A stretch of DNA of 64,000 nt from Arthrobacter sp. PM3 (GCF_003352915.1 NZ_CP022314.1:1267295-1331294); one strand, 5' to 3'. Shown: positions 15,343 to 24,287, numbered from the stretch's first letter. Notes: generated by a model from the sequence alone, not told the origin. A program made the numbers and translations.

Positions 15343-16014
15343 GTGAACCCCCAACTTTTCCTCGCCTTTCTGGTTGTCGCCGTCGCCCTGGCGTGCACGC
15401 CCGGCGTCGACTGGGCTTATTCGATCGCCGCGGGGCTGCGGCAACGCAGCTTCGCTCCCGCCGTCGCCGGACTGTGCGGCGGCTACGCCCTGCACACGGC
15501 ATTGCTGGTTCTGGGATTGGCGGCGCTGCTGGCCGGGATGCCGGGTGTTCTCGGCTGGCTGACGGCCGCGGGCGCCCTGTACCTGCTGTGGCTGGGCCTG
15601 AGCACCCTGCGGTCCTGGCGGGGAGCCAGCTTCGGTACCGGCACGGACTCTCCCCCGGCGGCCGCGCCCGCGAGCCAGCTCCGGGTCTTCCTCCAGGGCA
15701 TCGGGATCAGCGGGATCAACCCCAAGGGCCTGCTGTTCTTCGTGGCCCTGATTCCGCAGTTCGTCAGCCCCGACGCCGCGCTGCCGGTCCCGGTCCAGTC
15801 CGGGCTGCTGGGGCTCACGTTCGTGCTTCTCGTGGCGGTCATCTACAGCTGCGTCGCGCTGCTGTCCCGGAAACTGCTGCATGCCCGGCCCGGGGCCGCC
15901 CGCCATGTGACCCTGGCCAGCGGGATCATCATGCTGGTCCTGGGCGTCCTGCTGCTCGCCGAGCAGGCCGCGCCCGCCGCCGCCGCTATTTTCGCTGCAT
16001 GTACCACTCGGTGA
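15343..16014 (+). CDS. LysE/RhtB-family amino-acid exporter
   Basis: The 223-residue protein has about six membrane segments and the LysE-family opening LACTPGVDWAYSIAAGLRQR (family form T-P-G-P). It also has GLCGGYALHTALLVLGLAALL and GISGINPKGLLFFVALIPQFV, where N-P-K is a conserved turn. These proteins export amino acids or related metabolites. The start is GTG 15343. The divergent Lrp gene probably controls it. Its last 29 bp overlap the end of the convergent SnoaL-like gene. The exported substrate is unknown. Confidence 0.88.
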   Translation: MNPQLFLAFLVVAVALACTPGVDWAYSIAAGLRQRSFAPAVAGLCGGYALHTALLVLGLAALLAGMPGVLGWLTAAGALYLLWLGLSTLRSWRGASFGTGTDSPPAAAPASQLRVFLQGIGISGINPKGLLFFVALIPQFVSPDAALPVPVQSGLLGLTFVLLVAVIYSCVALLSRKLLHARPGAARHVTLASGIIMLVLGVLLLAEQAAPAAAAIFAACTTR

Positions 16015-16342
16015 AGGACGAGGCGCGGCCGTCCGCGGTGAGCTGGATGATCCACAGGTTGTCGTAGCTGCGGCTGTTGCCGCGGTAGGTGGTCAGGCCC
16101 TGCACGAACGCCCGGCCGCCGTCGACCCCCAGCAGCTTCCACTCAAAGGTCCAGTCGTCCGGTTCGTCTCGCCCGGCCAGCCAGTGCTCCACGATGTCTT
16201 CCCGGCCCTGCCAGGGTTCGGCCTCCTGGGGGCTGGTCGCATAGACGGCATCCTCCGTGAACAGAGCGCGGATGTCCTCGGGATCATTGCTTGTCCACGC
16301 CGTGATGTAGTGCTGCATCCAGCGCGCCACCGCATCTCTCAT
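15986..16342 (-). CDS. SnoaL/NTF2-like domain protein
   Basis: The 118-residue protein has a single NTF2-like fold: an N-terminal helix (VARWMQHYITAWTSNDPEDI), FTEDAVYATSP, the GREDIVEHWLAG helix and strands with WTFEWKLLGVDGGRAFVQG and TEWYMQRK. The family includes polyketide cyclases, isomerases and many proteins of unknown activity. ATG 16340-16342 is the first in-frame start. It overlaps the LysE gene tail to tail by 29 bp, so neither end can be changed freely. No operon partner suggests its role. Confidence 0.8.
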   Translation of the reverse strand: MRDAVARWMQHYITAWTSNDPEDIRALFTEDAVYATSPQEAEPWQGREDIVEHWLAGRDEPDDWTFEWKLLGVDGGRAFVQGLTTYRGNSRSYDNLWIIQLTADGRASSFTEWYMQRK

Positions 16343-16434
16343 GCCTCGTTTCTACCCCCGGCCCCGGGGGCCCGCAAGAGTAGTGGTTACGTGGTTTTAG
16401 CCATGTTTTCCCGTGGGTGCCGCACGGGAGGAGG

Positions 16435-17481
16435 TCAGTCGCCGTCGGCGCCGCCGTACTCACGGTCCCAGAGTTCATGCATTTCCGCGTCCTTGCGGAT
16501 GGCCTTCACGGCCTCCACCTGCGCCGGCTTCCGGCGCTGCCAGTCACGGTACCCAAGGGTTTTGCGGCCGGCGTCCAGCAGGAGCAGGGCCTGGTCCGTC
16601 AGTGCGTCGCTGCGCAGGGTGAAGTCCGTCTTCCGGCGCCGCAGGACCTCCTGCAGCGCGGACCGCGCAGCGCCGTAGGATCCGAGCCTGCGCAGGGAGC
16701 GGGCGCGCACCAGCAGCAGCGCGGCGGCCAGGTCGTCGGCGTTGAGCAGGCCCTCGGTGTCCGCCACCACGTCGTCGTCGTGGCCGAGTTCGGCCGCCAG
16801 GGAACAGCGCGCCAGCGCCAGCGGGAACGACGGCGGCAGGCCGGCCAGCGCTGCCAGGGCCGCTTCGGCCTGGCCGGTCTCGCGCAGGGAGTGGGACAAG
16901 GCCAGGAACACGGCCTCCTCGCTGAAGAGGACCGGAACCTCAATCCGTTCGGCAACCTCGACCCTGGTGACCACCCCGGCCAGGTATACGGCGGCGTAGC
17001 GGTTGGCGTCGGCGTCGTTGCGCATGCTGAGGCCGCGCTGCAGGAGTTCGGAGGCGCGCAGATGGCTGCCGTGCGAGTAGGCCAGCAGACCGGCCATGAG
17101 ATAGCAGAGCCCGGCCCAGCCGGGGTAGGTGCGGGCCAGCGTGATCAGCCGGTCCGGATCGGTGCTGCCAAAAATGGCGGCGTGTACGGCTTTGGCTATC
17201 TTCGCGGACGCCCGGCCAGTCACTTTGCCCAGCCGCGGCACGCCGCCCTCGGCGGTGAGGGTTCCGGGCCTCCGGCCCGCCATGAGTCCGGTCAGCACGC
17301 CGCCCGCGGATCCGGCCAGGCCGCGGACGGGTGTCCGGACCACGGGTTTGCGGAACGGTGACAGGTCACGGGTGTCGGTGTACGGCCTGCCCTGCACCCC
17401 GGACCGCCCCGCCGGGAGTTGGCCCGCGGGAATGTCGTCTGTGGCGTTGCGTTGGGCGGATTCGCCAAGTCCGGCGCTCAT
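16435..17481 (-). CDS. TPR-like helical repeat protein of unknown function
   Basis: The 348-residue protein starts with a disordered, basic region (about 1-90, many Gly, Pro and Arg) and continues as an all-helical part with TPR-like pairs: LITLARTYPGWAGLCYLMAG, ASELLQRGLSMRNDADANRY, FLALSHSLRETGQAEAALAA and LRSLGSYGAARSALQEV-like segments. No signal peptide or catalytic motif is visible. The start at ATG 17479-17481 is used because the frame further upstream runs antisense-like through the DUF456 gene in another frame. It is 32 bp downstream of the DUF456 gene on the same strand. It may be a scaffold or assembly protein; no specific family was recognised. Confidence 0.75.
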   Translation of the reverse strand: MSAGLGESAQRNATDDIPAGQLPAGRSGVQGRPYTDTRDLSPFRKPVVRTPVRGLAGSAGGVLTGLMAGRRPGTLTAEGGVPRLGKVTGRASAKIAKAVHAAIFGSTDPDRLITLARTYPGWAGLCYLMAGLLAYSHGSHLRASELLQRGLSMRNDADANRYAAVYLAGVVTRVEVAERIEVPVLFSEEAVFLALSHSLRETGQAEAALAALAGLPPSFPLALARCSLAAELGHDDDVVADTEGLLNADDLAAALLLVRARSLRRLGSYGAARSALQEVLRRRKTDFTLRSDALTDQALLLLDAGRKTLGYRDWQRRKPAQVEAVKAIRKDAEMHELWDREYGGADGD

Positions 17482-17513
17482 TCCCTCATCGTAATAGGGC
17501 CGGCTGCGCGCAG

Positions 17514-18014
17514 CTAGGCGGCCGCGGCCACCCAGAGACCGATCAGCCAGGTGCTCGCCGATAGGCACGCCAGGCCGAATTCCACGATCATGCCCAGGCC
17601 CGTGGCCTTCAGCGCGGCCCAGCTCGAGGCCACCGCGCTGCCGAACGCGCGCGTGCGCAGCAGCTCGCTGAGCAGGAGCCCGGCCGCGAAGCCCACGAAC
17701 AGCCCCACGACGGGGATGACGAACATGCCCACCACGCCCAGGACGAGCCCCACCACCACGGAGCGGCTCGGAATGCGGTGCTGCTTGAGCTTCCGCCCGG
17801 TCAGGACGGTGCTGGCAGCCATGCCCGCCAGGACGAACGCCAGGCCGACCCCGAAGACCACCCAGCCCGTGGTCCCGGCACCGCCCCACAGCGCCCAGGC
17901 CAGCAGGCTCAGCGCGATCAGGATGCTGCCGGGCAGGACGGGAATGATCGTCCCGGCCACGCCCACCAGAATGGCGAGGCCACACAACACGGTCACGACA
18001 GCCTCGGGGTTCAT
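17514..18014 (-). CDS. DUF456 family membrane protein
   Basis: The 166-residue protein has five to six hydrophobic segments and matches the DUF456 pattern: LAILVGVAGTIIPVLPGSIL at the N terminus, a loop with TGRKLKQHRIPSRSVVVG and LGVVGMFVIPVVGLFVGFAAG in the middle, and a C-terminal helix pair. The Gly/Pro-rich V-P-V-L-P-G motif is the family hallmark. Its function is not known. It starts at ATG 18012-18014 and lies between malic enzyme (upstream, separated by a hairpin) and the TPR-like gene. Confidence 0.85.
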   Translation of the reverse strand: MNPEAVVTVLCGLAILVGVAGTIIPVLPGSILIALSLLAWALWGGAGTTGWVVFGVGLAFVLAGMAASTVLTGRKLKQHRIPSRSVVVGLVLGVVGMFVIPVVGLFVGFAAGLLLSELLRTRAFGSAVASSWAALKATGLGMIVEFGLACLSASTWLIGLWVAAAA

Positions 18015-18045
18015 GGCCCCAGTCTAGGCCCGGGTCCAGACGACG

Positions 18046-18084
18046 GCGACGGCGGCACTCCCCCCAAGGAAGCGCCGCCGTCGC
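18046..18084 (-). terminator. Hairpin after malic enzyme
   Basis: GCGACGGCGGC (18046-18056) and GCCGCCGTCGC (18074-18084) form a perfect 11-bp stem with a 17-bp loop, 25 bp beyond the malic enzyme stop codon and before the DUF456 start. A T tract is lacking. Confidence 0.55.
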
Positions 18085-18108
18085 GGTGTGGAACTGCAGG
18101 CTGCCGGG

Positions 18109-19317
18109 CTAGCCGGCGTCGACCGCCGCGGCGACTGCCGCGGAGACCGCCGGAGCCACCCGGGGGTCCAGCGGGCTGGGCACGATGTAGTCGGCGGCGA
18201 GGTCCTCCTCGGCCAGCTCGGCGATGGCCCTGGCCGCGGCCAGCTTCATGGCCGGCGTGATGCGGCGGGCGCCGGCGTCGAGGGCTCCGCGGAAGATGCC
18301 GGGGAACGCCAGGACGTTGTTGATCTGGTTCGGGAAGTCGCTGCGCCCGGTGGCGACCACGGCCGCGTACTTGCCGGCGACCTCGGGCAGGACTTCCGGG
18401 TCCGGATTGGACAGAGCGAACACGATCGAGCTGTGGTTCATCAGTTTCAGATGCTCCTCGTCCAGCTTGGAAGAGGAGACGCCCACGAACACGTCGGCGC
18501 CGAGCAGCGCCTCGCCGGGGCCGCCGGTCACGCCGCGGGGGTTGCTGCGGGCGGCGAGCTCTGCCTTCTTGCTGGCCGGGTCGGCGGCGATGTCCGCGCG
18601 GTCCGTACTGATAGCACCGCGGGAGTCCAGGAGGACGACGTCGCCGATTCCGGCGGTCAGCAGGATTTCGGCGACGGCGATGCCCGCGGCGCCGGCGCCG
18701 GAGACCACGACGCGCAGGCTCTCGAGGGCACGGCCGGTCACCTTGGCGGCGTTAGTCAGGGCGGCGAGGACCACGACGGCGGTGCCGTGCTGGTCATCGT
18801 GCATGACCGGGCAGTCCAGGGCCTCGATGAGCTTTTCCTCGAGCTCGAAGCAGCGCGGCGCGGCGATGTCCTCAAGGTTGACGGCGCCGAAGCTCGGGCG
18901 CAGCCGGACCAGCGTCTCGATGATTTCATCGACGTCCGTGGTGTTCAGGACCAGCGGGATGGAGTCGAGCTCGCCGAAGGCCTTGAAGAGTGCGGACTTT
19001 CCCTCCATGACGGGCAGCGAGGCACTGGCGCCGATGTTGCCCAGGCCGAGCACGGCCGTGCCGTCACTGACGACGACGACGAGGCGCTCGGCCCATGTGA
19101 GCGTCTTGGCGAGCTCCGGCTTGGCGTGGATGGCCCGGCTGACCTGGGCGACGCCGGGCGTGTAGGCGATGGAGAGGTCGCGCTTGCTGGCGAGCGGGAC
19201 GGTGCTGGAAATCGACAGCTTGCCGCCCTGGTGGGATGCGAAGATTTCTTCGTCGCTGAGCACGACTGTCTCGGCTGGGGAAGCGGATTCGGCGGGAATG
19301 ATCGTTTCAGTGGACAC
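18109..19317 (-). CDS. NAD(P)-dependent malic enzyme
   Basis: The 402-residue enzyme decarboxylates malate to pyruvate with NAD(P) reduction. It is of the short bacterial type. Motifs are SIAYTPGVAQVSRAI (catalytic Tyr), VSDGTAVLGLGNIGASASLP, the metal-site segments EDIAAPRCFELEEKL and PVMHDDQHGTAVVVLAALTNA, the dinucleotide loop VVSGAGAAGIAVAEILL, and ALSNPDPEV with NNVLAFPGIFRGALDAGA. The start is GTG 19315-19317 with CCAGGAGA 8 bp before it. It is monocistronic, with a hairpin downstream and a CRP-like site 234 bp upstream. The cofactor preference cannot be read with certainty. Confidence 0.93.
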   Translation of the reverse strand: MSTETIIPAESASPAETVVLSDEEIFASHQGGKLSISSTVPLASKRDLSIAYTPGVAQVSRAIHAKPELAKTLTWAERLVVVVSDGTAVLGLGNIGASASLPVMEGKSALFKAFGELDSIPLVLNTTDVDEIIETLVRLRPSFGAVNLEDIAAPRCFELEEKLIEALDCPVMHDDQHGTAVVVLAALTNAAKVTGRALESLRVVVSGAGAAGIAVAEILLTAGIGDVVLLDSRGAISTDRADIAADPASKKAELAARSNPRGVTGGPGEALLGADVFVGVSSSKLDEEHLKLMNHSSIVFALSNPDPEVLPEVAGKYAAVVATGRSDFPNQINNVLAFPGIFRGALDAGARRITPAMKLAAARAIAELAEEDLAADYIVPSPLDPRVAPAVSAAVAAAVDAG

Positions 19318-19550
19318 GTCGTTGTCTCCTGGGAATCACCGTGGGCGCACGGCTCGTGGATCTTGGACAGGGATGTCCAAGGCGGTCTGGCGGGGCCTCG
19401 GCGGCGACCAAAGGTGGCGGTCGCCGGTGGAGCCCCGGAACTTGCTGGCGTCGGCCGACTCCGGTCCAGCCATGGTACGCAAGGCAGGCTGCCGGTTACG
19501 GACCGCCTCAATGCCCCGACCGCTAGGTGAAACGTTTATCCACCGTTTTA

Positions 19551-19566
19551 TGTGACCCAGATCACG
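19551..19566. promoter_or_regulatory. CRP/GlxR-like site TGTGA-N6-TCACG
   Basis: TGTGACCCAGATCACG matches the CRP/GlxR consensus TGTGA-N6-TCACA with one mismatch. It lies 234 bp upstream of the malic enzyme start and 39 bp beyond the TetR stop codon. GlxR-type regulators control carbon metabolism in actinobacteria. No regulator of this type is in the window. Confidence 0.4.
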
Positions 19567-19604
19567 CCTGCCGACCCTTTTTGCGGCGGATTGGTCTAGA
19601 CCGG

Positions 19605-20192
19605 TTACGCGGCCTGGCGGGCGCGTTCCAGGAGCGAGCAGGCCTTCTTAAGGTCTTCTTCGGCCTCGAAGAGGGACAGCCGGCGGCAGCGGACGGCCTG
19701 GACCAGACCAGTGACCGTCAGCAGGAGGACCCGGGCGACGGCGGCGTCGCCGCACGCGGCCGTCACCGCTTTCTCCGCCGTTGCGTCGATCTCGCGGAGC
19801 AGCCGCGTGGTGTCCGTGTCCTTGACGTAAACGGCCCGGTTGAGGCACTGCTCCACGGCCGGCTGCATGAGGCGCATGTGAAAGATCTCCATCACGACGC
19901 CCACGGGGGCCTGGACCGCAACTTTCCCGGCCGTCGGCGTGCTTGCCGCGAGGAGTTCGCCCAGCTGCTTGCGGTAGAGGGCCAGGACCAGTTGCGTGGC
20001 CGAGGGGAAATAGCGGTACAGCGTCCCCAGCGGAACATCCGCCTTGGCCGCCACTTCGGACAGCACCACGGAGTCCAGGCCCTTGCGCGCAAAGCCCGCG
20101 GCGACGTCGAGGATCCGCACGTAACGGAGCCGCTGCCGGGGCAGAGTGGGCGGAGGAGCCATCGGTGGAAGATCTGAGTGAAAGTCAGGCAT
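19605..20192 (-). CDS. TetR-family regulator
   Basis: The 195-residue protein has a TetR helix-turn-helix at about residues 20-70 (RYVRILDVAAGFARKGLDSV, LSEVAAKADVPLGTLYRYFP). The C-terminal ligand domain is helical (MRLMQPAVEQCLNRAVY). The DNA-binding part is close in style to KstR-like regulators, but the ligand domain gives no substrate clue. ATG 20190-20192 was chosen; a nearer ATG at 20160-20162 (MAPPPTLP) is possible, and both lack a good ribosome site. It lies downstream of the MFS gene at 20341-21606 on the same strand, 148 bp away, so regulation of that gene is possible. Confidence 0.8.
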   Translation of the reverse strand: MPDFHSDLPPMAPPPTLPRQRLRYVRILDVAAGFARKGLDSVVLSEVAAKADVPLGTLYRYFPSATQLVLALYRKQLGELLAASTPTAGKVAVQAPVGVVMEIFHMRLMQPAVEQCLNRAVYVKDTDTTRLLREIDATAEKAVTAACGDAAVARVLLLTVTGLVQAVRCRRLSLFEAEEDLKKACSLLERARQAA

Positions 20193-20340
20193 CAGCAGCG
20201 TTCCGGGGGTCGTCTCTCTCGGCAGCCGGGAACGAACCCCACAGCGCTGCCGCGGCAATTGCCGTCCACTATACGCCACCAAACCGGGCGTCCGGCCAGT
20301 CAACCGGGGCTTCGGCGTCCCCGGGGAGGGCGGGTGCGGC

Positions 20341-21606
20341 TCAGTCCACGCCCTTGATCTTCACCACGAATACGGCGCCGAGGAGCCCGATCGCGGCAGC
20401 GGCCACATAGAGGGACACGTAGCCTCCCCAGAGGGCCACGAACGGGAACGCGATGAGCGGGGCGAGCACCTGCGGCAGTGAATTGGCGATGTTGATGACG
20501 CCCAGGTCCTTGCCCCGGTTCAGCGCAGTGGGAAGGACCTCGGTGATGAGGGCGAAATCCACCGCCAGGTAGCAGCCGAAGCCGAGGCCCAGCACGGACG
20601 CCCCGGCCAGCGCCCCGGGCCACGTGGGCGCGAACGCGAGAATGAGGGAAGCCGCGGCGATCACGGCGGACGAGATGATGACCAGCGGTTTCCGGCGGCC
20701 CATCCGGTCGCTCAGCCGCCCGCCCGCGACGCTGGTGATGATGACCATGACCGCGTACAGGCCGGTCAGGATCAGGACGCCCAGCTCGGGCTCGATGCCT
20801 TGGGTTTCGCGGACCCGGACGGCGTCGGTGAGGAAGAACAGCAGGTAGAGGGTGATCATGTGGTTGCCGATGTTCACCAGCAGCCGGGTCAGCCAGGCCC
20901 AGGCGAAATCAGGATGGCGGGCCGGGGAAATCCAGAAGCCCCGGACAAACCCGGCCAGGCTGAACGGCGGGCGGGCCCCCGCGGGCAGCGGGACGTCGTC
21001 GTTCCGGAAGAAATACAGCACGACGCCGGCGAGCAGCGCGAGCGCGCTGACAAGGTATCCCGCGGCGAAGTTTCCAGTGACGGCGGCGGCGATCACCGCG
21101 CCGGCCAGGATGCCGACCGTCTGGCCCATGGCCGCCAGGCCGCCTACCGTGCCGCGCTGCGGAACGGGCACGCGGTCCGGGATCGCCGCCGTGATGGCCG
21201 CGTAGGCGCCGTTGCAGCCGGCCTGGACCAGGCACCAGAGCAGTGTCATGACGGCGACGTTCGGGGCGCCGGCCAGCGCGATCAGGGCCGCGGCGCCCAG
21301 GACGGCGCCGGCGACCACCCAGGGGACGCGCCGGCCCCGGCGCGAGGTGGTGCGGTCGCTGAAGGCGCCGCAGAGGGGGTTGGCCACGAGCGAGACTGCG
21401 GCGCCCGCACCCGTCACGAGGGCCAGGATGGCCTCCTTGTCGGGTTCGCTGAAGGCGGCCGCCTGCTGGCCCATGAGCACCTGGAGCGGGCCGAAGAACG
21501 CGGCGTTGATCCCCACGTTGACGAGCACGACGCCCGCGGTCCATATCGGGCGGACGCGGCGGTCAGGTTCGGCGAGCGCCGGCGCGGTGGTCTCGGACAT
21601 GCTCAT
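20341..21606 (-). CDS. MFS transporter
   Basis: The 421-residue protein has twelve predicted helices. The helix 2-3 loop reads GAFSDRTTSRRGRRVPW, and the second half has the matching GGRLSDRMGRRKPLVI. The S-D-R-T-x-S-R-x-G-R-R-x-P form resembles sugar/GPH-like carriers, including sucrose-type symporters, more than drug exporters. No binding-site residues settle the substrate. The start is ATG 21604-21606; the second Met of MSM is an alternative. A TetR gene lies downstream and RraA is divergent 154 bp away. Confidence 0.82.
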   Translation of the reverse strand: MSMSETTAPALAEPDRRVRPIWTAGVVLVNVGINAAFFGPLQVLMGQQAAAFSEPDKEAILALVTGAGAAVSLVANPLCGAFSDRTTSRRGRRVPWVVAGAVLGAAALIALAGAPNVAVMTLLWCLVQAGCNGAYAAITAAIPDRVPVPQRGTVGGLAAMGQTVGILAGAVIAAAVTGNFAAGYLVSALALLAGVVLYFFRNDDVPLPAGARPPFSLAGFVRGFWISPARHPDFAWAWLTRLLVNIGNHMITLYLLFFLTDAVRVRETQGIEPELGVLILTGLYAVMVIITSVAGGRLSDRMGRRKPLVIISSAVIAAASLILAFAPTWPGALAGASVLGLGFGCYLAVDFALITEVLPTALNRGKDLGVINIANSLPQVLAPLIAFPFVALWGGYVSLYVAAAAIGLLGAVFVVKIKGVD

Positions 21607-21760
21607 GGTTCCCCCGGAACTGATGTGCTGAATCTGATGTATCAGTGCGGTGCCAGACTACCGCGGGCAGCCTGTCAGCAGTGGCACGCGGGCCGTGCAT
21701 GTGCGAGTCTCGGGGATGAGCCCCGCTGTCAACGCATCCAGCCAAACCCAAGGAGTGACC

Positions 21761-22237
21761 GTGACCGTTTCCGTCGTCAATACCGCAGACCTCTACGATG
21801 AGCGCGGCGCGGACCTGGACTCCGTGTCCGTGCAGTTCCAGTCGCTGGGCGGCCGCACCCACTTCAGCGGCCCGGTGCGGACCATCCGGTGCTTCGAGGA
21901 CAACGCGCTGGTCAAGTCCGTGCTGGCCACTCCCGGGAACGGCTCCGTCCTGGTGGTCGACGGCGCCGGATCCCTCCGCACCGCGCTGATGGGGGACCTG
22001 ATCGCGGCGAGCGCCGTCGCGAACGGCTGGGCCGGCGTCGTGATTAACGGTGCGATCCGGGACCGGACCGCCATTGCCGGGCTGCCGCTCGGGGTTAAGG
22101 CCCTGGGCAGCAACCCGCGCAAAAGCGCCAAGGAGGGCGCCGGGGACGTTGACGTGCCGCTGGAGATCGACGGCGTGGCCATCCGCCCCGGCGCGATGAT
22201 CTGGTGCGATCCGGACGGGATCCTGGTCGAAAGGTAA
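21761..22237 (+). CDS. rraA: RraA-like protein / 4-hydroxy-4-methyl-2-oxoglutarate aldolase family
   Basis: The 158-residue protein matches the RraA fold: TADLYDERGADL at the start, VLVVDGAGSLRTALMGDLIA (G-D-L-I-A), NGWAGVVINGAIRD with the conserved Arg-Asp of the metal/substrate site, and a C-terminal PGAMIWCDPDGILV. In E. coli RraA inhibits RNase E; close relatives are divalent-metal aldolases acting on 4-hydroxy-4-methyl-2-oxoglutarate or oxaloacetate. The start is GTG 21761 with AAGGAG 5 bp before. It stands alone, with no aromatic-cleavage genes around, so the regulatory or oxaloacetate-decarboxylase role is open. Confidence 0.87.
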   Translation: MTVSVVNTADLYDERGADLDSVSVQFQSLGGRTHFSGPVRTIRCFEDNALVKSVLATPGNGSVLVVDGAGSLRTALMGDLIAASAVANGWAGVVINGAIRDRTAIAGLPLGVKALGSNPRKSAKEGAGDVDVPLEIDGVAIRPGAMIWCDPDGILVER

Positions 22238-22311
22238 GGACTTTCTTCGCTGAGGACATTTTCGGTGAGGACATTTTTCGCCGGAAGGTAGTGGCGGGAA
22301 CATTTCAGCCC

Positions 22312-22324
22312 GTAACATAGTTAC
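22312..22324. promoter_or_regulatory. Inverted repeat GTAAC-ATA-GTTAC upstream of the DHA2 transporter
   Basis: GTAACATAGTTAC is a perfect 5-3-5 inverted repeat 46 bp before the DHA2 transporter start. An overlapping ATAGTT/AACTAT pair (22317-22337) extends it. Such sites are typical of MarR/TetR operators at drug-exporter promoters. No matching regulator gene is adjacent. Confidence 0.45.
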
Positions 22325-22370
22325 TGAAAGCAACTATCAGCTTTCCCCCACACTTCCCCCTGGAGCAGTC

Positions 22371-24029
22371 ATGTCCAAAACCACCTCCGTGCGCGCCGCA
22401 GGAGAGGTCCTGACCCACCGTCAGACCGTCACCGTCATGGTGGGACTCATGCTCGGCATGTTCCTGTCCTCGCTGGACCAGACGATCGTGTCCACCTCGA
22501 TCTACACGATCGCGAACGACCTCGACGGCCTGTCCCTGCAGGCCTGGGCCACCACGGCTTACCTGATCACCTCCACCGTGAGCACGCCGCTCTACGGCAA
22601 GCTCAGCGACATCTTCGGGCGCCGCCCGCTGTACCTGATCGCCATCCTGATCTTCCTCGCCGGTTCGCTCTACGCCGGATCGGTCCACTCCATGACCGAG
22701 CTCGCCATCGCCCGCGGCATCCAGGGCATGGGCGCCGGCGGCCTGCTGGCCCTCGCCCTGACCATCATCGGCGACATCGTGGCGCTCAAGGACCGCGCCA
22801 AGTACCAGGGCTACTTCATGTCCGTTTTCGGCATCTCCTCCGTCCTGGGTCCGGTGATCGGCGGTGCCTTCGCGGGCACCGAGACCATCCTCGGGATCGA
22901 CGGCTGGCGCTGGGTGTTCCTCATCAACCTGCCGATCGGGATCGCCGCCCTCACGGTGGTGTTCATGTACCTGCACCTGCCGGCCAAGCATGTGAAGCAG
23001 AAGATCGACTACTGGGGCGCCGCGGCCATCACCCTGGCGATCGTCCCGCTCCTGCTCGTGGCCGAACAGGGCCGCACCTGGGGCTGGACCTCCGCCAACG
23101 CCTACCTCTGCTACGCGCTGGGCGTCGTGGGCATCATCGCGTTCCTGCTGGCCGAAAAGCGCGCCGGCGACTACGCCCTGATCCCGCTCCGGCTCTTCCA
23201 GAACATCACCTTCGGCCTGTCCTCACTGCTGAACTTCATCATCGGCATCGGCATGTTCGGCGCCATCGCGATGCTGCCCATGTACCTGCAGCTGGTCAAG
23301 GGCCTGACCCCCACCGAGGCCGGCCTCATGATGATCACCTTCACCGTGGGCATCCTCAGCGGTTCCATCACGGCCGGCCGGACCATCTCGTCGTCGGGCA
23401 CGTACCGGATCTTCCCGATCCTGGGCACCGCGGTCCTGACCGCCGCCGCCGTCGTCATGGGCCTCTCCCTCGGCGTCGACACGCCGCTGTGGGTTCCGGG
23501 CGTCATTGCCGTGTTCTTCGGCCTGGGCCTGGGCTTCTGCATGCAGCCGCTGACCCTGGCAATGCAGGTCTCCGTGCCGTCGAAGGACATGGGCGTGGGC
23601 ACCTCCTCGGCCGCGTTCTTCCGCTCGATGGGCGGCGCGGTCGGCACGGCCGTGTTCATCTCCATGCTCTTCAGCCTCGCCGCGGACAAGATCGCCACCG
23701 GCATGAAGGACGCCGTGCAGAACGCGGACTACCTCAAGGTGCTCAAGGACCCGGCAGTGGCGGCCGACCCTGCCAACGCCAAGCTGTACGACTTCTTCAA
23801 GAACGGCGCCAGCAACGACTCCCTGAACGACACCAGCTGGCTGCACACCGCCAACCCGACCCTGACCCGCCCCATCACCGAGGGCTTCGCCCAGTCGATC
23901 GACGCCGTCATGCTCACGGCGGCCGTGCTGACCGGCGTCGCGTTCCTGATCACCTTCGCCCTGCCGAACAAGAAGCTCACGGACCCGAAGACCATCGCTA
24001 AAGAGAGCGCCGCGGCCGCCGCCCACTAG
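22371..24029 (+). CDS. DHA2-family (EmrB/QacA-type) multidrug MFS exporter
   Basis: The 552-residue protein has fourteen predicted helices. It begins VMVGLMLGMFLSSLDQTIVS, the L-D-x-T-I-V-x-x-A-like motif D1 of 14-helix exporters, with LYGKLSDIFGRRPLYLI as motif A and RGIQGMGAGGLLALALTIIG as motif B region; motif C GISSVLGPVIGGAF is an exporter hallmark. It probably expels toxic organic compounds with proton exchange. The C-terminal loop (about 440-500) is long and hydrophilic. The start is ATG 22371. It is monocistronic with a candidate operator upstream. No regulator is adjacent. Confidence 0.9.
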   Translation: MSKTTSVRAAGEVLTHRQTVTVMVGLMLGMFLSSLDQTIVSTSIYTIANDLDGLSLQAWATTAYLITSTVSTPLYGKLSDIFGRRPLYLIAILIFLAGSLYAGSVHSMTELAIARGIQGMGAGGLLALALTIIGDIVALKDRAKYQGYFMSVFGISSVLGPVIGGAFAGTETILGIDGWRWVFLINLPIGIAALTVVFMYLHLPAKHVKQKIDYWGAAAITLAIVPLLLVAEQGRTWGWTSANAYLCYALGVVGIIAFLLAEKRAGDYALIPLRLFQNITFGLSSLLNFIIGIGMFGAIAMLPMYLQLVKGLTPTEAGLMMITFTVGILSGSITAGRTISSSGTYRIFPILGTAVLTAAAVVMGLSLGVDTPLWVPGVIAVFFGLGLGFCMQPLTLAMQVSVPSKDMGVGTSSAAFFRSMGGAVGTAVFISMLFSLAADKIATGMKDAVQNADYLKVLKDPAVAADPANAKLYDFFKNGASNDSLNDTSWLHTANPTLTRPITEGFAQSIDAVMLTAAVLTGVAFLITFALPNKKLTDPKTIAKESAAAAAH

Positions 24030-24287
24030 GCCCGGCCGAAAACCTCCGCACCCGCGTCACGGCAGTCAGTCTTTGGACTGGCTGCCGTCGCCGTTTCCAC
24101 GGAAAACCGGGGCGGGGCGCCGGCGCCGGCCGTGAAAGCCTGCGCCGCGTGACACGCCGGCCGCCGCCCACGAGGAATGTAAGCTTTCTCTCATTCTTGG
24201 CCCCTGTGACCGGCGCCGCAGCGGGTCCGGTGTAAGACTGGGTAGCTGCGGCACGGGCCGCGAACCGAGATTTGCCGAGGGAGCCTT

